A DNA stretch of 9,628 nt from Succinivibrio sp. (GCA_017959135.1 JAGDBH010000301.1:1-9628); one strand, 5' to 3'; counted from the stretch's first letter, positions 1-7,416 are shown. The notes: generated by a model not told the origin, from the sequence alone. Made by a program: numbers and translations.

Positions 1-342
1 ATTCTGATTGCAGGCGAAAGAGTTGATGCCTTGGCAATCATTCTTCACCGTTCTGTTGCACAGTCCAGAGGTAGAGCTGTTGTAGAGAAAATGAAGGAAG
101 TTATTCCTCGTCAGATGTTTGATATTGCTATTCAGGCTGCGATTGGTTCTCAGATTATAGCCCGCTGTACAGTCAAGGCATTAAGAAAGGATGTTCTTGC
201 AAAATGTTATGGTGGTGATATCACACGTAAACGTAAACTTCTTGAAAAGCAGAAAGCCGGTAAGAAGAGAATGAAACAGCTTGGAAGAGTTGAGGTTCCT
301 CAGGATGCATTCCTTGCTATCCTGAAGGTTGGAAAAGAATAA
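1..342 (+). CDS. lepA: Elongation factor 4 (LepA), C-terminal part
   Basis: This is the last 113 codons of lepA; the 5' end lies outside the window and the open frame runs from base 1. LepA (EF4) is a ribosome-associated translational GTPase implicated in back-translocation and in ribosome assembly or initiation. The visible part is the LepA-specific C-terminal domain, which in the family contacts the ribosome near the peptidyl-transferase centre. It contains the family signatures GERVDAL, LVEKMK-like [43 protein letters not shown] and GKKRMKQLG, and ends [10 protein letters not shown], very close to the E. coli protein. The GTPase domains are not in view. The gene lies 68 nt upstream of lepB, the same lepA-lepB order as in most gammaproteobacteria. 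A TTG at 31 is only an internal codon, not the start. Confidence 0.97.
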   Translation: MLIAGERVDALAIILHRSVAQSRGRAVVEKMKEVIPRQMFDIAIQAAIGSQIIARCTVKALRKDVLAKCYGGDITRKRKLLEKQKAGKKRMKQLGRVEVPQDAFLAILKVGKE

Positions 343-372
343 CTGCTACTGAATTATTTATTATTTGATATC

Positions 373-402
373 GGAGGTCTCACTTAATTTTTATAAAGTG
401 AG
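373..402 (+). promoter_or_regulatory. lepB leader: Shine-Dalgarno followed by a spacing hairpin
   Basis: Seen: GGAGGT (373-378) is the best Shine-Dalgarno match in the window, but it ends 32 nt before the lepB ATG at 411, far beyond normal spacing. Starting at the very next base, CTCACTT (379-385) is complementary to AAGTGAG (396-402), giving a 7-bp stem with a 10-nt AU-only loop. If the stem forms, only 8 nt (403-410) separate the SD from the ATG, which is an optimal distance. Known: phage T4 genes 25 and 38 use an intervening hairpin in this way. Inference: lepB initiates by the same structure-assisted mechanism. The competing explanation is a weak GTGA SD (398-401) inside the right arm of the stem. 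The hairpin has no U-tract, so it does not look like a terminator. Confidence 0.6.
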
Positions 403-410
403 AATTATTG

Positions 411-1346
411 ATGAACGTTGTATTTGAAAATCTATTTTCATGGATTTTGTTCATATTAACTATAATAACTGGTATTGCTTATTTTTATGACTATAAATAT
501 ACCAGACCAAAGCGTCTTGCCAATGTAGCCAAGGCCAAGGAAGAAACAGCAGGAAAGCTAACTTCAAAAGTTGAAAAGCAGCTGCTTGAGCCAAAGGATA
601 TTATTGGTCAGACTGGCTCTTTATTCTTCGTTATCCTCTTTGTTTTTGTATTCAGATCGTTCATTATTGAACCATTTAGAATTCCATCAGGATCTATGCT
701 TCCAACACTTCAGGACGGTGATTTTATTGCCGTAAGCAAGTGGAGTTACGGAATCAGAAATCCTCTTACAAATTCAGTTTTGATCAATACTTCTACTCCA
801 GAACGCGGTGATGTTATTGTTTTCAAGTATCCAGAAGACAAGAATGTTGATTTCATTAAACGTGTTGTTGGTATGCCAGGAGACATTGTTATCTACCAGA
901 ACAAGAATATTTATCTTCTTAAGGCTGGTTCTCCAGATGATGCTATTCCAGAGCAGATTTCAACTAAACTTATAGAGACTGTTGATGAAGAAATCTCTGG
1001 ACTAGGTCTTGCAGACAAGTATGAAGTATATGAAGAGAAGCTTGGTAATACCTCTCACAGAATGAGAGTTAATACCTCTGCTCCAATGATGTCTCAGTAT
1101 TTTTATAAGCAGGATAATACTCCTGTTGGAATGTGGAGAGTTCCAGAAAACTGCTATTTTGTTATGGGTGACAATCGCGATAACAGTAAAGACAGCCGTT
1201 TCTGGGGATTTGTTCCTATGGAGAACATAAAAGGTAAAACTATAGGTATCTGGTTATCCTTTGATTTTAAGCACGATACCTCAAGCTCAATGCCTGAATG
1301 GATTCCTTCTGCTGTTCGTTTTGACAGAATCGGTGGTTTGAAGTAA
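411..1346 (+). CDS. lepB: Signal peptidase I (LepB)
   Basis: Membrane-bound serine protease that removes signal peptides from exported preproteins at the outer face of the inner membrane. At 311 aa it is close to E. coli LepB (324). A first hydrophobic helix lies at about residues 7-24 and is followed by a charged cytoplasmic loop; a second helix lies at about 69-82 and leads straight into the catalytic domain. The family boxes are present: RSFIIEPFRIPSGSM with nucleophile Ser95, RGDVIVFKYPE then FIKRVVGMPGD with general base Lys150, and GDNRDNSKDSR at 253-263. ATG 411 is preferred. TTG 408 directly before it is also in frame, and a TGA at 399-401 rules out any earlier start. It is the first gene after lepA and ends 3 nt before rnc. 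Its unusual leader is described separately. Confidence 0.97.
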   Translation: MNVVFENLFSWILFILTIITGIAYFYDYKYTRPKRLANVAKAKEETAGKLTSKVEKQLLEPKDIIGQTGSLFFVILFVFVFRSFIIEPFRIPSGSMLPTLQDGDFIAVSKWSYGIRNPLTNSVLINTSTPERGDVIVFKYPEDKNVDFIKRVVGMPGDIVIYQNKNIYLLKAGSPDDAIPEQISTKLIETVDEEISGLGLADKYEVYEEKLGNTSHRMRVNTSAPMMSQYFYKQDNTPVGMWRVPENCYFVMGDNRDNSKDSRFWGFVPMENIKGKTIGIWLSFDFKHDTSSSMPEWIPSAVRFDRIGGLK

Positions 1347-1349
1347 AAA

Positions 1350-2051
1350 ATGGGCGATAAATTAAATATTATTGAATTACAGAACCTAGAATTAAAACTA
1401 GGATATTCTTTTCAAAATATTAAACTACTGGATCAGGCTTTAACTCATAGAAGTTACGGCGCGGTTCACAATGAAAGACTGGAATATCTAGGAGATTCCA
1501 TACTTGGAATGATTATAGCCAAGGCTCTCTACGATAAATTTCCAAAATGTCCCGAGGGTGATTTAACTAGAATGAGATCTACTCTGGTACGAGAGACTAC
1601 TCTGGCAGAACTCGCCCGTGAATTCGGTATTGGAAATTGTCTGAGATTAGGCCCTGGTGAGCTTAAAACCGGTGGATTCAGACGAGATTCTTTAATAGCT
1701 GATGCTGTTGAGTCAATCATTGGTGCTATGTTCATCGATGACAATGAGAATTTCCCAAGAGTAAGACAGGTCGTTTTATCTTGGTTCAAGAGTCGTCTTG
1801 AGACCATTAAGCCTGATGTTAATCAGAAGGATCATAAGTCTACACTGCAGGAATTACTTCAGTCTCAGCATAAATCATTACCTGTTTACAAGGTTGATGA
1901 AATTTTAGGTACAGACAACGATCAGATTTTTGTTGTATCTGCCACAGTTGAGGGCGTTCCTCCTCAGATTGGAAAGGGTTCTTCCAGAAGAAGAGCCGAA
2001 CAGCAGGCTGCAGGTCTGGTTTTGGAAATACTTGAAAAAAACAAGAAATAA
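1350..2051 (+). CDS. rnc: Ribonuclease III
   Basis: Double-strand-specific endoribonuclease that separates the 16S and 23S rRNA precursors and processes some mRNAs and antisense pairs. At 233 aa it has the usual two domains. The N-terminal RNase III domain (about 1-150) carries the signature ERLEYLGDS at 42-50, and the Mg-binding acidic residues correspond to Glu42, Glu45, Asp49, Glu69, Asp118 and Glu121. The C-terminal dsRNA-binding domain (about 161-230) contains the GSSRRRAEQQAA helix at 210-221. No catalytic residue is missing. The start lies only 3 nt after the lepB stop with just weak SD-like bases (GGTGG 1332-1336, GAAG 1340-1343), suggesting translational coupling to lepB. The order rnc-era-recO is the classical gammaproteobacterial operon. 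The long leader that carries the RNase III autoregulatory site in E. coli is absent here. Confidence 0.97.
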   Translation: MGDKLNIIELQNLELKLGYSFQNIKLLDQALTHRSYGAVHNERLEYLGDSILGMIIAKALYDKFPKCPEGDLTRMRSTLVRETTLAELAREFGIGNCLRLGPGELKTGGFRRDSLIADAVESIIGAMFIDDNENFPRVRQVVLSWFKSRLETIKPDVNQKDHKSTLQELLQSQHKSLPVYKVDEILGTDNDQIFVVSATVEGVPPQIGKGSSRRRAEQQAAGLVLEILEKNKK

Positions 2052-2069
2052 CTTCTTGAAGGAAAATTA

Positions 2070-2966
2070 ATGACAGCTCATTTTGGTTTTGTCGCCATTA
2101 TCGGTAGACCAAACGTTGGTAAATCAACCCTGATGAACCATTTAATTGGTCAGAAAATATCAATCACATCTCGTAAGCCTCAAACCACACGAAACAGAAT
2201 CGTTGGTATTGAAACAGAAGGTGATTATCAGGTTGTATACGTTGATACTCCTGGTCTGCACCGCGAAGAGAAAAGAGCAATTAATCATCTGATGAACAGA
2301 GCTGCCGAAAGTGCTCTAGGTGATGTTGAACTAATTATTCTGGTGGTTGATCCAAACCACTGGACCGATGATGACGAGATGGCTATTCACAGAGTAAAGA
2401 ATGCCGATGTTCCTGTTGTACTGGTTATCAACAAGGTTGATACCGTATCTGACAAGGAAACTCTTCTGCCTCTGATTGATAAGCTGTCAAAGATCATTAC
2501 CTTTAAGGATATTATTCCTGTATCTGCATTAAGAGGAACAAATCTGCACATTCTAAAGCAGATTATTAAAGATTCACTTCCAGAAGGAGATCACCTCTTC
2601 CCTGACGATTCTATTACAGATCGCTCCTCAAGATTCCTTGCAGCGGAAATCGTTCGTGAGAAGCTTATGCGTCAGATGGGTGATGAGCTTCCATACAGCT
2701 CAACCGTTGAGGTTGAAGAATTCAAAGAAGATAATGGACTTCTTCGAATCAGTGCTGCAATTCTAGTTGAACGTAATGGCCAGAAAAAAATGGTTGTTGG
2801 CGCAGGTGGCGATAGAATTAAAAAGATCGGCACAGAAGCTAGAAAAGATATGGAAAAGCTTTTTGACAGCAAGGTTTTCCTTAAGCTATTTGTTAAGGTT
2901 AAGGCCGGCTGGTCAGATGATGCACGTGCTCTGAAGAGTTTGGGATACGACGATTTCGAGGCATAA
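2070..2966 (+). CDS. era: GTPase Era
   Basis: Essential Ras-like GTPase that binds the 3' end of 16S rRNA and acts in 30S subunit maturation. It is 298 aa, against 301 in E. coli. The GTPase motifs are complete: P-loop GRPNVGKS (12-19), switch I region with TT (39-40), DTPG (59-62), NKVD (121-124) and SAL (152-154). The C-terminal KH domain (about 200-285) ends with the family sequence [20 protein letters not shown]. One oddity: the RNA-binding GxxG loop reads G244-A-G-G247, where E. coli has GNKG and B. subtilis GKRG, so the usual basic residue is lost. The SD AAGGA (2059-2063) is 6 nt before the ATG. It lies 18 nt after rnc and 2 nt before recO. Confidence 0.97.
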   Translation: MTAHFGFVAIIGRPNVGKSTLMNHLIGQKISITSRKPQTTRNRIVGIETEGDYQVVYVDTPGLHREEKRAINHLMNRAAESALGDVELIILVVDPNHWTDDDEMAIHRVKNADVPVVLVINKVDTVSDKETLLPLIDKLSKIITFKDIIPVSALRGTNLHILKQIIKDSLPEGDHLFPDDSITDRSSRFLAAEIVREKLMRQMGDELPYSSTVEVEEFKEDNGLLRISAAILVERNGQKKMVVGAGGDRIKKIGTEARKDMEKLFDSKVFLKLFVKVKAGWSDDARALKSLGYDDFEA

Positions 2967-2968
2967 TT

Positions 2969-3679
2969 ATGCCTTTGGTTGCTGATTCTGAAGCTGGTTT
3001 TATAATTCATAGCAGACCATTTAAGGAAAAGAGTCTGCTACTTGATTTATATACCTTAAACTACGGAAGAATCAGTGCGGTTGCCAGAGTTTCGAAGGCT
3101 AGTGCATCTCGCTCAATGGGAGTGTACCAGCCTTTTGTCCCTTTAAAACTTTACTTGAGACAGGGCAAAAGTTCTCTTTGGCAGCTTTCAGAAGCTCTCA
3201 TTCAGCGACAGAGCTTTAATATTTCGACACCAAAGATATTTAGTGCAATATATCTTAATGAACTTTTATATTATTTAACAATTCCTCAGGATCCTGATCC
3301 TCACTTATTTGCAACCTATCTTGATGCTTTAGAGCGTCTTGAAAAAGGTGAGGATGAATTTATGATTTTGAGAAATTTTGAAGAAATTCTTATTGAAAGT
3401 TTAGGCTATGCTCCTAATTATGAAACGATAGCCGGGGATAATTTCAAGCCAGATTCTTTCTATTTATATCTACCGAAAAATGGATTTATTGAAAGTGAGG
3501 ATATGGAGAATCTGTTGTTTTCAGGAAAAGATCTTATCTGCATAAAAAACAGGGATTATTCTGAACGTAACACAAGAATTGCTTTAAAAAACTTATACAA
3601 AGTCATAGTGGATTCACTTCTTAATGGAAAATCTTTAAAAAGCAGAGCGTTATACTCTCAATTTCTAATGGTGAAATAA
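2969..3679 (+). CDS. recO: DNA repair protein RecO
   Basis: RecO acts with RecR (and RecF) to load RecA onto SSB-coated single-stranded DNA in gap repair, and can anneal complementary strands. At 236 aa it is close to E. coli RecO (242). The N-terminal OB-fold part (about 1-80) has the hallmark HSRPFKEKSLLLDLYT at 14-29 and YGRISAVAR. The helical C-terminal part has IYLNELL (94-100), FEEILIESLGY (137-147), GF (172-173) and the family ending GKSLKSRALYSQF (220-232). There is a single cysteine (Cys191), so the zinc site of Thermus/Deinococcus-type RecO is absent, as in other gammaproteobacteria. The start is 2 nt after the era stop with no good SD, and the stop overlaps the rlmD start (TAATG), so translation is probably coupled at both ends. 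The family is divergent, but neighbours and motifs agree. Confidence 0.94.
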   Translation: MPLVADSEAGFIIHSRPFKEKSLLLDLYTLNYGRISAVARVSKASASRSMGVYQPFVPLKLYLRQGKSSLWQLSEALIQRQSFNISTPKIFSAIYLNELLYYLTIPQDPDPHLFATYLDALERLEKGEDEFMILRNFEEILIESLGYAPNYETIAGDNFKPDSFYLYLPKNGFIESEDMENLLFSGKDLICIKNRDYSERNTRIALKNLYKVIVDSLLNGKSLKSRALYSQFLMVK

Positions 3680-5028
3680 TGGTTACATTTTATAAACCAG
3701 TAAAAAAAGAAACAGTTAAGAAAGCTGTTAAGGTTGAATGTACTGATCTTGATTTACAAGGTCGCGGCGTAGCTCGTGATGGCGATAACGTGTATTTTGT
3801 TCCTGGTCTTATGCCTGGAGATACTGCAAATGTCCTTGCAGAAAACTCAAAGGGAAAGATTCATCAGGGAAAGATTACCAAGATCATAAAACCATCTGAT
3901 AACAGACGTGAAAAGGACTGTTCTCTGATTGGTCAGTGTGGTGGCTGTCAGATGCAGCATGTTCCTGTTCAGATGCTTATTGATGCCAAGATTGCAGGTA
4001 TTAGAAAACTGTTTAAAAAGGCTCTTGGCTTTGATATAGGTGAGGCTGATTTTGTTCACAGCGGTGAAGAGCATGGATATAGAAGAGCATGCCGATTCGC
4101 TATTCGTGGTGATCATGGAAAGCTTCATTTGGGATTCAGAGAAGAGAAGTCTCATGATCTTGTAAAGATAAAGCACTGTCAGACTTTATCTGAGAGAATG
4201 AATAATGCAATTGAACCTTTGAACAAGGCTATTAATTCATTAAATTTAAAGAATAAATTAGGTCATGTTGAATTATTAGATTCAGATGGAGCTCTCGGAA
4301 TTCTAGTTCGTTTCTCAGCAACTGCAGATGAGCATGATGTATCTGTACTGGAAAATGTCGGTAAGGAGCTAAATGCTGTTATTTCCGTTGTTGAGCCTTA
4401 CAGAAATCCTCTGGAGATAAAAAAGAAGGAATCATTAAGAGAGCGATTTGTAAGTGGCTCAATTGATGACTTATACATCATCTCTCATGGCGTGAAAATC
4501 AAGTGTAATCCTTCTTCATTTGTTCAGATTAACAAGAATATAAATGCTAAATTGCTTGAGACTGTAGTTGGCATGATTGAACCTAACAAGAACATCTCTG
4601 TTATGGATCTGTTCTGTGGACTGGGTAATTTTGCAATGCCTCTGGCTAAAGAAGGCGCTAATGTTGTTGGTGTTGATATTGTTGCGAAAATGATTGAAGA
4701 TGCCAGGGCAAATGCCAAGGAACAGAATATCGACAATGTTAAATTTGAAGTTGCTGATTTAGAAGAGCTTTTTGAGAATCAGAAATGGGCAAAGGCAGAT
4801 TATGATGCCGTAGTTCTTGATCCGGGCAGAGAAGGTGCAAAGAGGGCAACTCTGTTTTTAGCAAAGAAGAAGGTGAAAAAAATAGTTTACATTTCTTGTA
4901 ACCCTCTGGCGGCATCACGTGATACTATTGAACTGATTAAGTCAGGTTATAAAATTAAGCAGTGGGGGGTCTGCGATCTGTTCCCTCGCACAACTCACGT
5001 AGAGATGGTTCTCGAATTCATACAATGA
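3679..5028 (+). CDS. rlmD: 23S rRNA (uracil-1939-C5)-methyltransferase RlmD
   Basis: SAM-dependent RNA methyltransferase (RumA) that makes m5U1939 in 23S rRNA. At 449 aa it is slightly longer than the E. coli enzyme (433). An N-terminal TRAM RNA-binding domain spans about 14-70. The [4Fe-4S] ligands are Cys81, Cys87, Cys90 (CSLIGQCGGC) and Cys167 (KHCQTL). The substrate-site FVQIN is at 281-285 and the SAM-binding loop MDLFCGLGNF at 309-318. DPGREGA follows at 381-387, then YISCNP with catalytic Cys407, and THVEMV with general-base Glu442. Everything needed for activity is visible. Its ATG shares one base with the recO stop codon, indicating coupling. It sits directly upstream of relA, as in E. 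coli, but here the pair is joined to the rnc-era-recO operon. RlmC/TrmA paralogues are less likely given the four-Cys pattern, the TRAM domain and the relA neighbour. Confidence 0.95.
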   Translation: MVTFYKPVKKETVKKAVKVECTDLDLQGRGVARDGDNVYFVPGLMPGDTANVLAENSKGKIHQGKITKIIKPSDNRREKDCSLIGQCGGCQMQHVPVQMLIDAKIAGIRKLFKKALGFDIGEADFVHSGEEHGYRRACRFAIRGDHGKLHLGFREEKSHDLVKIKHCQTLSERMNNAIEPLNKAINSLNLKNKLGHVELLDSDGALGILVRFSATADEHDVSVLENVGKELNAVISVVEPYRNPLEIKKKESLRERFVSGSIDDLYIISHGVKIKCNPSSFVQINKNINAKLLETVVGMIEPNKNISVMDLFCGLGNFAMPLAKEGANVVGVDIVAKMIEDARANAKEQNIDNVKFEVADLEELFENQKWAKADYDAVVLDPGREGAKRATLFLAKKKVKKIVYISCNPLAASRDTIELIKSGYKIKQWGVCDLFPRTTHVEMVLEFIQ

Positions 5029-5040
5029 TAAGGTAGAAAA

Positions 5041-7305
5041 ATGGTTGCAATCAGACAGACTCATAATGCTAGTTTTGATTTTGCTAAATGGGTGGAGGCA
5101 CTGGAACTTACATCCGATTACAAAGAAGCTATTTCAAAGACTAATGAGTTTGTTCTTCGCTGTATCAGAAAGACAGAAGTTGAAGAGGATTTCGTTAATC
5201 CGGATGATCTGGTTGCAAGATTTAATCATATTTCATCAGAAATCGTAGGTATTCTGATGACCCTCAATATGGATCTTCCATCATTAGAGGTTTCAATTCT
5301 ATATCCTGCATACGAAAGTGGCTTCATAAAACTTGACGATATACGAGAAGAATTCGGAAGTAAGATAACAACCCTGCTTCTTGCAGTTAAGGATATGGAG
5401 GCCATCCGTTCTCTTCAGACTTTAACAAGCTCAAATGCAACAGAGGAACAGGTTGATCGTGTTCGTCGCATGCTGCTTGCAATGGTAAAGGATGTTCGTG
5501 CCGTTGTAATCAAACTGGCTGAGAGAATAGCTGTTATTCGTGCTGCAAAGGAAGAAACTCCTGAATCAAGATATCTGATTGCAAAAGAAGTTTCCAATGT
5601 TTATGCCCCTCTTGCCAACAGACTTGGTATCGGACAGTTAAAATGGGAGCTTGAAGACCTTGCATTCAGATTTCTTCATCCTGACACCTACAAGGAAATT
5701 GCCTCTGATTTAGGCGAGAGACGTGTTGACAGAGAGAAGTATATAGACAACTTTGTTTCTAATCTGTCAGCTCTTTTAAAGAAGGAAGGTATCGAAGCCT
5801 CAGTTTACGGCCGACCAAAACATATTTACAGTATCTGGAAGAAGATGCAGAAAAAGCATCTTAAGTTCTCAGAGCTTTATGATGTCAGAGCCGTAAGAGT
5901 TCTTGTTTCCACAATAGAAGAATGTTATGCCACTCTTGGTGTTATTCATTCAAATTTTGAACACATCACCAAGGAATTTGACGATTATATTGCAAATCCA
6001 AAACCTAATGGCTACCAGTCAATTCACACCGTTGTTTACGGTGAAGGCCATAAGGTTGTAGAGGTTCAGATTCGTACTCAGAGCATGCATAATTCCGCAG
6101 AGCTTGGTGTTGCTGCTCACTGGAAGTATAAGGAAGGAAACGGCCAGAGTCAGGGCGTAGAAGAGCGCATTAACTGGTTACGAAAACTGCTTTCTTGGAG
6201 AGATGATCTGATTAAATCAGGTTCTCTTGAAGAAGAGTTTAAGAATCAGGTATTCGAGGATCGTGTATATATCTTTACTCCAAACGGAGAGGTTATTGAT
6301 CTTCCTACAGGTGCTACCCCTCTGGACTTTGCTTATCATGTTCACACCATGGTTGGTCACTGCTGTATCGGTGCCAAGGTTGATGGTCGAATCGTACCAT
6401 ATACCTATCAGCTTAAGACTGGTGAACAGGTAGAAATCATCACTTCTAAGAATCCAAATCCTTCAAGAGACTGGATCAATTCTGAGAACGGATTCTTAAA
6501 AACCGCTAAGGCAAGAAACAAGGTTCAATCCTATTTTAGAAAGATTGATTTTGATAGAAACAAGGAACAGGGCTCAGCTCTGGTTGAGAAAGAGCTTGCC
6601 AAGCAGGGAATTGAGATCAGCAAGGAACAGGTAAATTCTATTCTAAAACTCAAGCTTTCAAGATTTAACCTGAAGTCTGTTGATGATATTTTTGCAAATG
6701 TTGGCGCTGGAGATATTGGTGTAAATATTATCGTTGGAATCGTATCCGCAAATCTTGAAAAGGATAAAGATGAGGTCCTAGATTCTAACGAACTTATCGA
6801 AGATCTGATTAACAAACGTCAGAACGATGAGATTCTAAAGAAGAATAAGATAAAAAGCGGCATCATTGTTGAAGGTGTTGGCGATATTATGACCCATATG
6901 GCCAAGTGCTGCCAGCCGATTCCTGGAGATGAAATCGTCGGATTTGTAACTCAGGGTAGAGGTATCTCTATTCACAGATGTGACTGCGAAAAATTCAGAC
7001 GTATGCAGGAGTTATTCCCTGAGCGCGTTGTTGATGCAACATGGGGTGACAATGTTCAGCTTGGTAATGGATATACAGTAACGGTTAGAATTGTAAGTGA
7101 GGATTATTCAGGATTCCTCAGAGACATAACTACAGTTATTGCAAATGAAAAGATGAATGTTCTTGGAATTAAATCTCATGTTGATTCCTCAAAGAATGTT
7201 TGTCTTGTTGACGTAGATCTCCTTGTTGTAAGCATTCCTGTGCTAAACCGAACTTTGGCTAAATTAAATGATCTGACCAAGGTAATCTCGGCGCAAAGAG
7301 TCTAA
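5041..7305 (+). CDS. relA: GTP pyrophosphokinase RelA, synthetase-only
   Basis: Ribosome-associated stringent factor that makes (p)ppGpp from ATP and GDP/GTP when uncharged tRNA occupies the A site. At 754 aa it is close to E. coli RelA (744). The N-terminal HD hydrolase domain (about 1-200) is degenerate: the stretch SILYPAYES (85-93) replaces the catalytic HDxxED of Rel/SpoT, so no hydrolysis is expected. The synthetase domain (about 235-370) has YGRPKHIYSIWKKM (256-269), KEFDDYIANPKPNGYQS (311-327) and AAHWKYKEG (358-366). The acidic EFDD form is typical of monofunctional RelA, where bifunctional enzymes have RxKD. Then come the TGS domain (about 404-468), the helical part, the zinc-finger region with CC (623-624) and DC (648-649), and the ACT domain (about 676-754). 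SD AAGG (5030-5033) is 7 nt before the ATG. It appears to be the last gene of the long operon. Confidence 0.97.
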   Translation: MVAIRQTHNASFDFAKWVEALELTSDYKEAISKTNEFVLRCIRKTEVEEDFVNPDDLVARFNHISSEIVGILMTLNMDLPSLEVSILYPAYESGFIKLDDIREEFGSKITTLLLAVKDMEAIRSLQTLTSSNATEEQVDRVRRMLLAMVKDVRAVVIKLAERIAVIRAAKEETPESRYLIAKEVSNVYAPLANRLGIGQLKWELEDLAFRFLHPDTYKEIASDLGERRVDREKYIDNFVSNLSALLKKEGIEASVYGRPKHIYSIWKKMQKKHLKFSELYDVRAVRVLVSTIEECYATLGVIHSNFEHITKEFDDYIANPKPNGYQSIHTVVYGEGHKVVEVQIRTQSMHNSAELGVAAHWKYKEGNGQSQGVEERINWLRKLLSWRDDLIKSGSLEEEFKNQVFEDRVYIFTPNGEVIDLPTGATPLDFAYHVHTMVGHCCIGAKVDGRIVPYTYQLKTGEQVEIITSKNPNPSRDWINSENGFLKTAKARNKVQSYFRKIDFDRNKEQGSALVEKELAKQGIEISKEQVNSILKLKLSRFNLKSVDDIFANVGAGDIGVNIIVGIVSANLEKDKDEVLDSNELIEDLINKRQNDEILKKNKIKSGIIVEGVGDIMTHMAKCCQPIPGDEIVGFVTQGRGISIHRCDCEKFRRMQELFPERVVDATWGDNVQLGNGYTVTVRIVSEDYSGFLRDITTVIANEKMNVLGIKSHVDSSKNVCLVDVDLLVVSIPVLNRTLAKLNDLTKVISAQRV

Positions 7306-7330
7306 CCTACTGAAAAGACATAAGTTTATT

Positions 7331-7403
7331 AATCACACTTAAAATCAATAGGATAAAAAAAGATAGTTTTGTAAGAGCAATCCTATTCGTCAAGAGTGTG
7401 ATT
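7331..7403. repeat. Nested inverted repeats in the relA-pyrG intergenic region
   Basis: Two nested dyads lie between relA and the pyrG promoter. Outer arms: AATCACACT (7331-7339) and AGTGTGATT (7395-7403), 9 bp, perfect. Inner arms: AATAGGAT (7347-7354) and ATCCTATT (7380-7387), 8 bp, perfect. Equal 7-nt internal-loop strands (7340-7346, 7388-7394) separate them, and a 25-nt A-rich loop closes the structure. In a transcript reading through from relA this could form a long interrupted hairpin. As DNA, the right arms overlap the predicted -35 hexamer by one base and the -35/-10 spacer, so a regulator site is equally possible. No U-tract follows, so a standard intrinsic terminator is not supported. 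No candidate binding protein is recognised. Confidence 0.6.
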
Positions 7404-7406
7404 GCT
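7376..7406. repeat. Alternative inverted repeat competing with the nested dyads
   Basis: AGCAATC (7376-7382) is perfectly complementary to GATTGCT (7400-7406), giving 7 bp with a 17-nt loop. Its left arm overlaps the inner dyad's right arm (7380-7387), and its right arm overlaps the outer dyad's right arm (7395-7403). It therefore cannot form at the same time as the nested structure. Mutually exclusive pairings are typical of attenuators and RNA switches, but in AT-rich sequence a 7-bp match can occur by chance, so function is only inferred. Confidence 0.4.
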
Positions 7407-7416
7407 GTGGTATAAT
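7387..7416 (+). promoter_or_regulatory. Predicted sigma-70 promoter of pyrG, extended -10
   Basis: TATAAT at 7411-7416 is a consensus -10 box and is preceded by TGG (7408-7410), completing the extended -10 motif TGnTATAAT. The best -35 candidate is TCGTCA (7387-7392), 4 of 6 matches to TTGACA with an 18-nt spacer; an extended -10 promoter tolerates such a weak -35. The expected transcription start is about 7422-7425, giving a leader of roughly 27-30 nt before the pyrG ATG. This is the clearest promoter in the window and the natural break between the two gene blocks. Inverted-repeat arms overlap its -35/spacer region. Confidence 0.75.

Noticed and set aside
329..370. Promoter for lepB in the lepA-lepB gap
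   Set aside because: TTGGAA at 329-334 could serve as a -35, but no convincing -10 box stands at proper spacing; the surrounding T/A-rich sequence gives many weak matches.
379..410. Intrinsic terminator after lepA
   Set aside because: The stem is short and AT-loop-rich, and it is followed by AATTATTG instead of a U-tract; its position directly between an SD and the lepB start fits a translational role better.
1529..1807. Open frames on the minus strand opposite rnc, era, rlmD, relA and pyrG
   Set aside because: They lie wholly inside well-recognised genes (or overlap their ends), show no family resemblance or coherent start signals, and their composition is that of an antisense shadow.
2786..2793. 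Programmed -1 frameshift at the A7 run in era (similar A-run in rlmD near 4877)
   Set aside because: The genes read through in frame to full family length on both sides, and A-runs of this length are expected in AT-rich coding sequence with Lys-Lys codons.
7397..7412. CRP binding site (TGTGA half-site)
   Set aside because: TGTGA occurs at 7397-7401, but the partner at N6 spacing reads TGGTA instead of TCACA; the TCACA copy at 7333-7337 is in the wrong orientation and far away.
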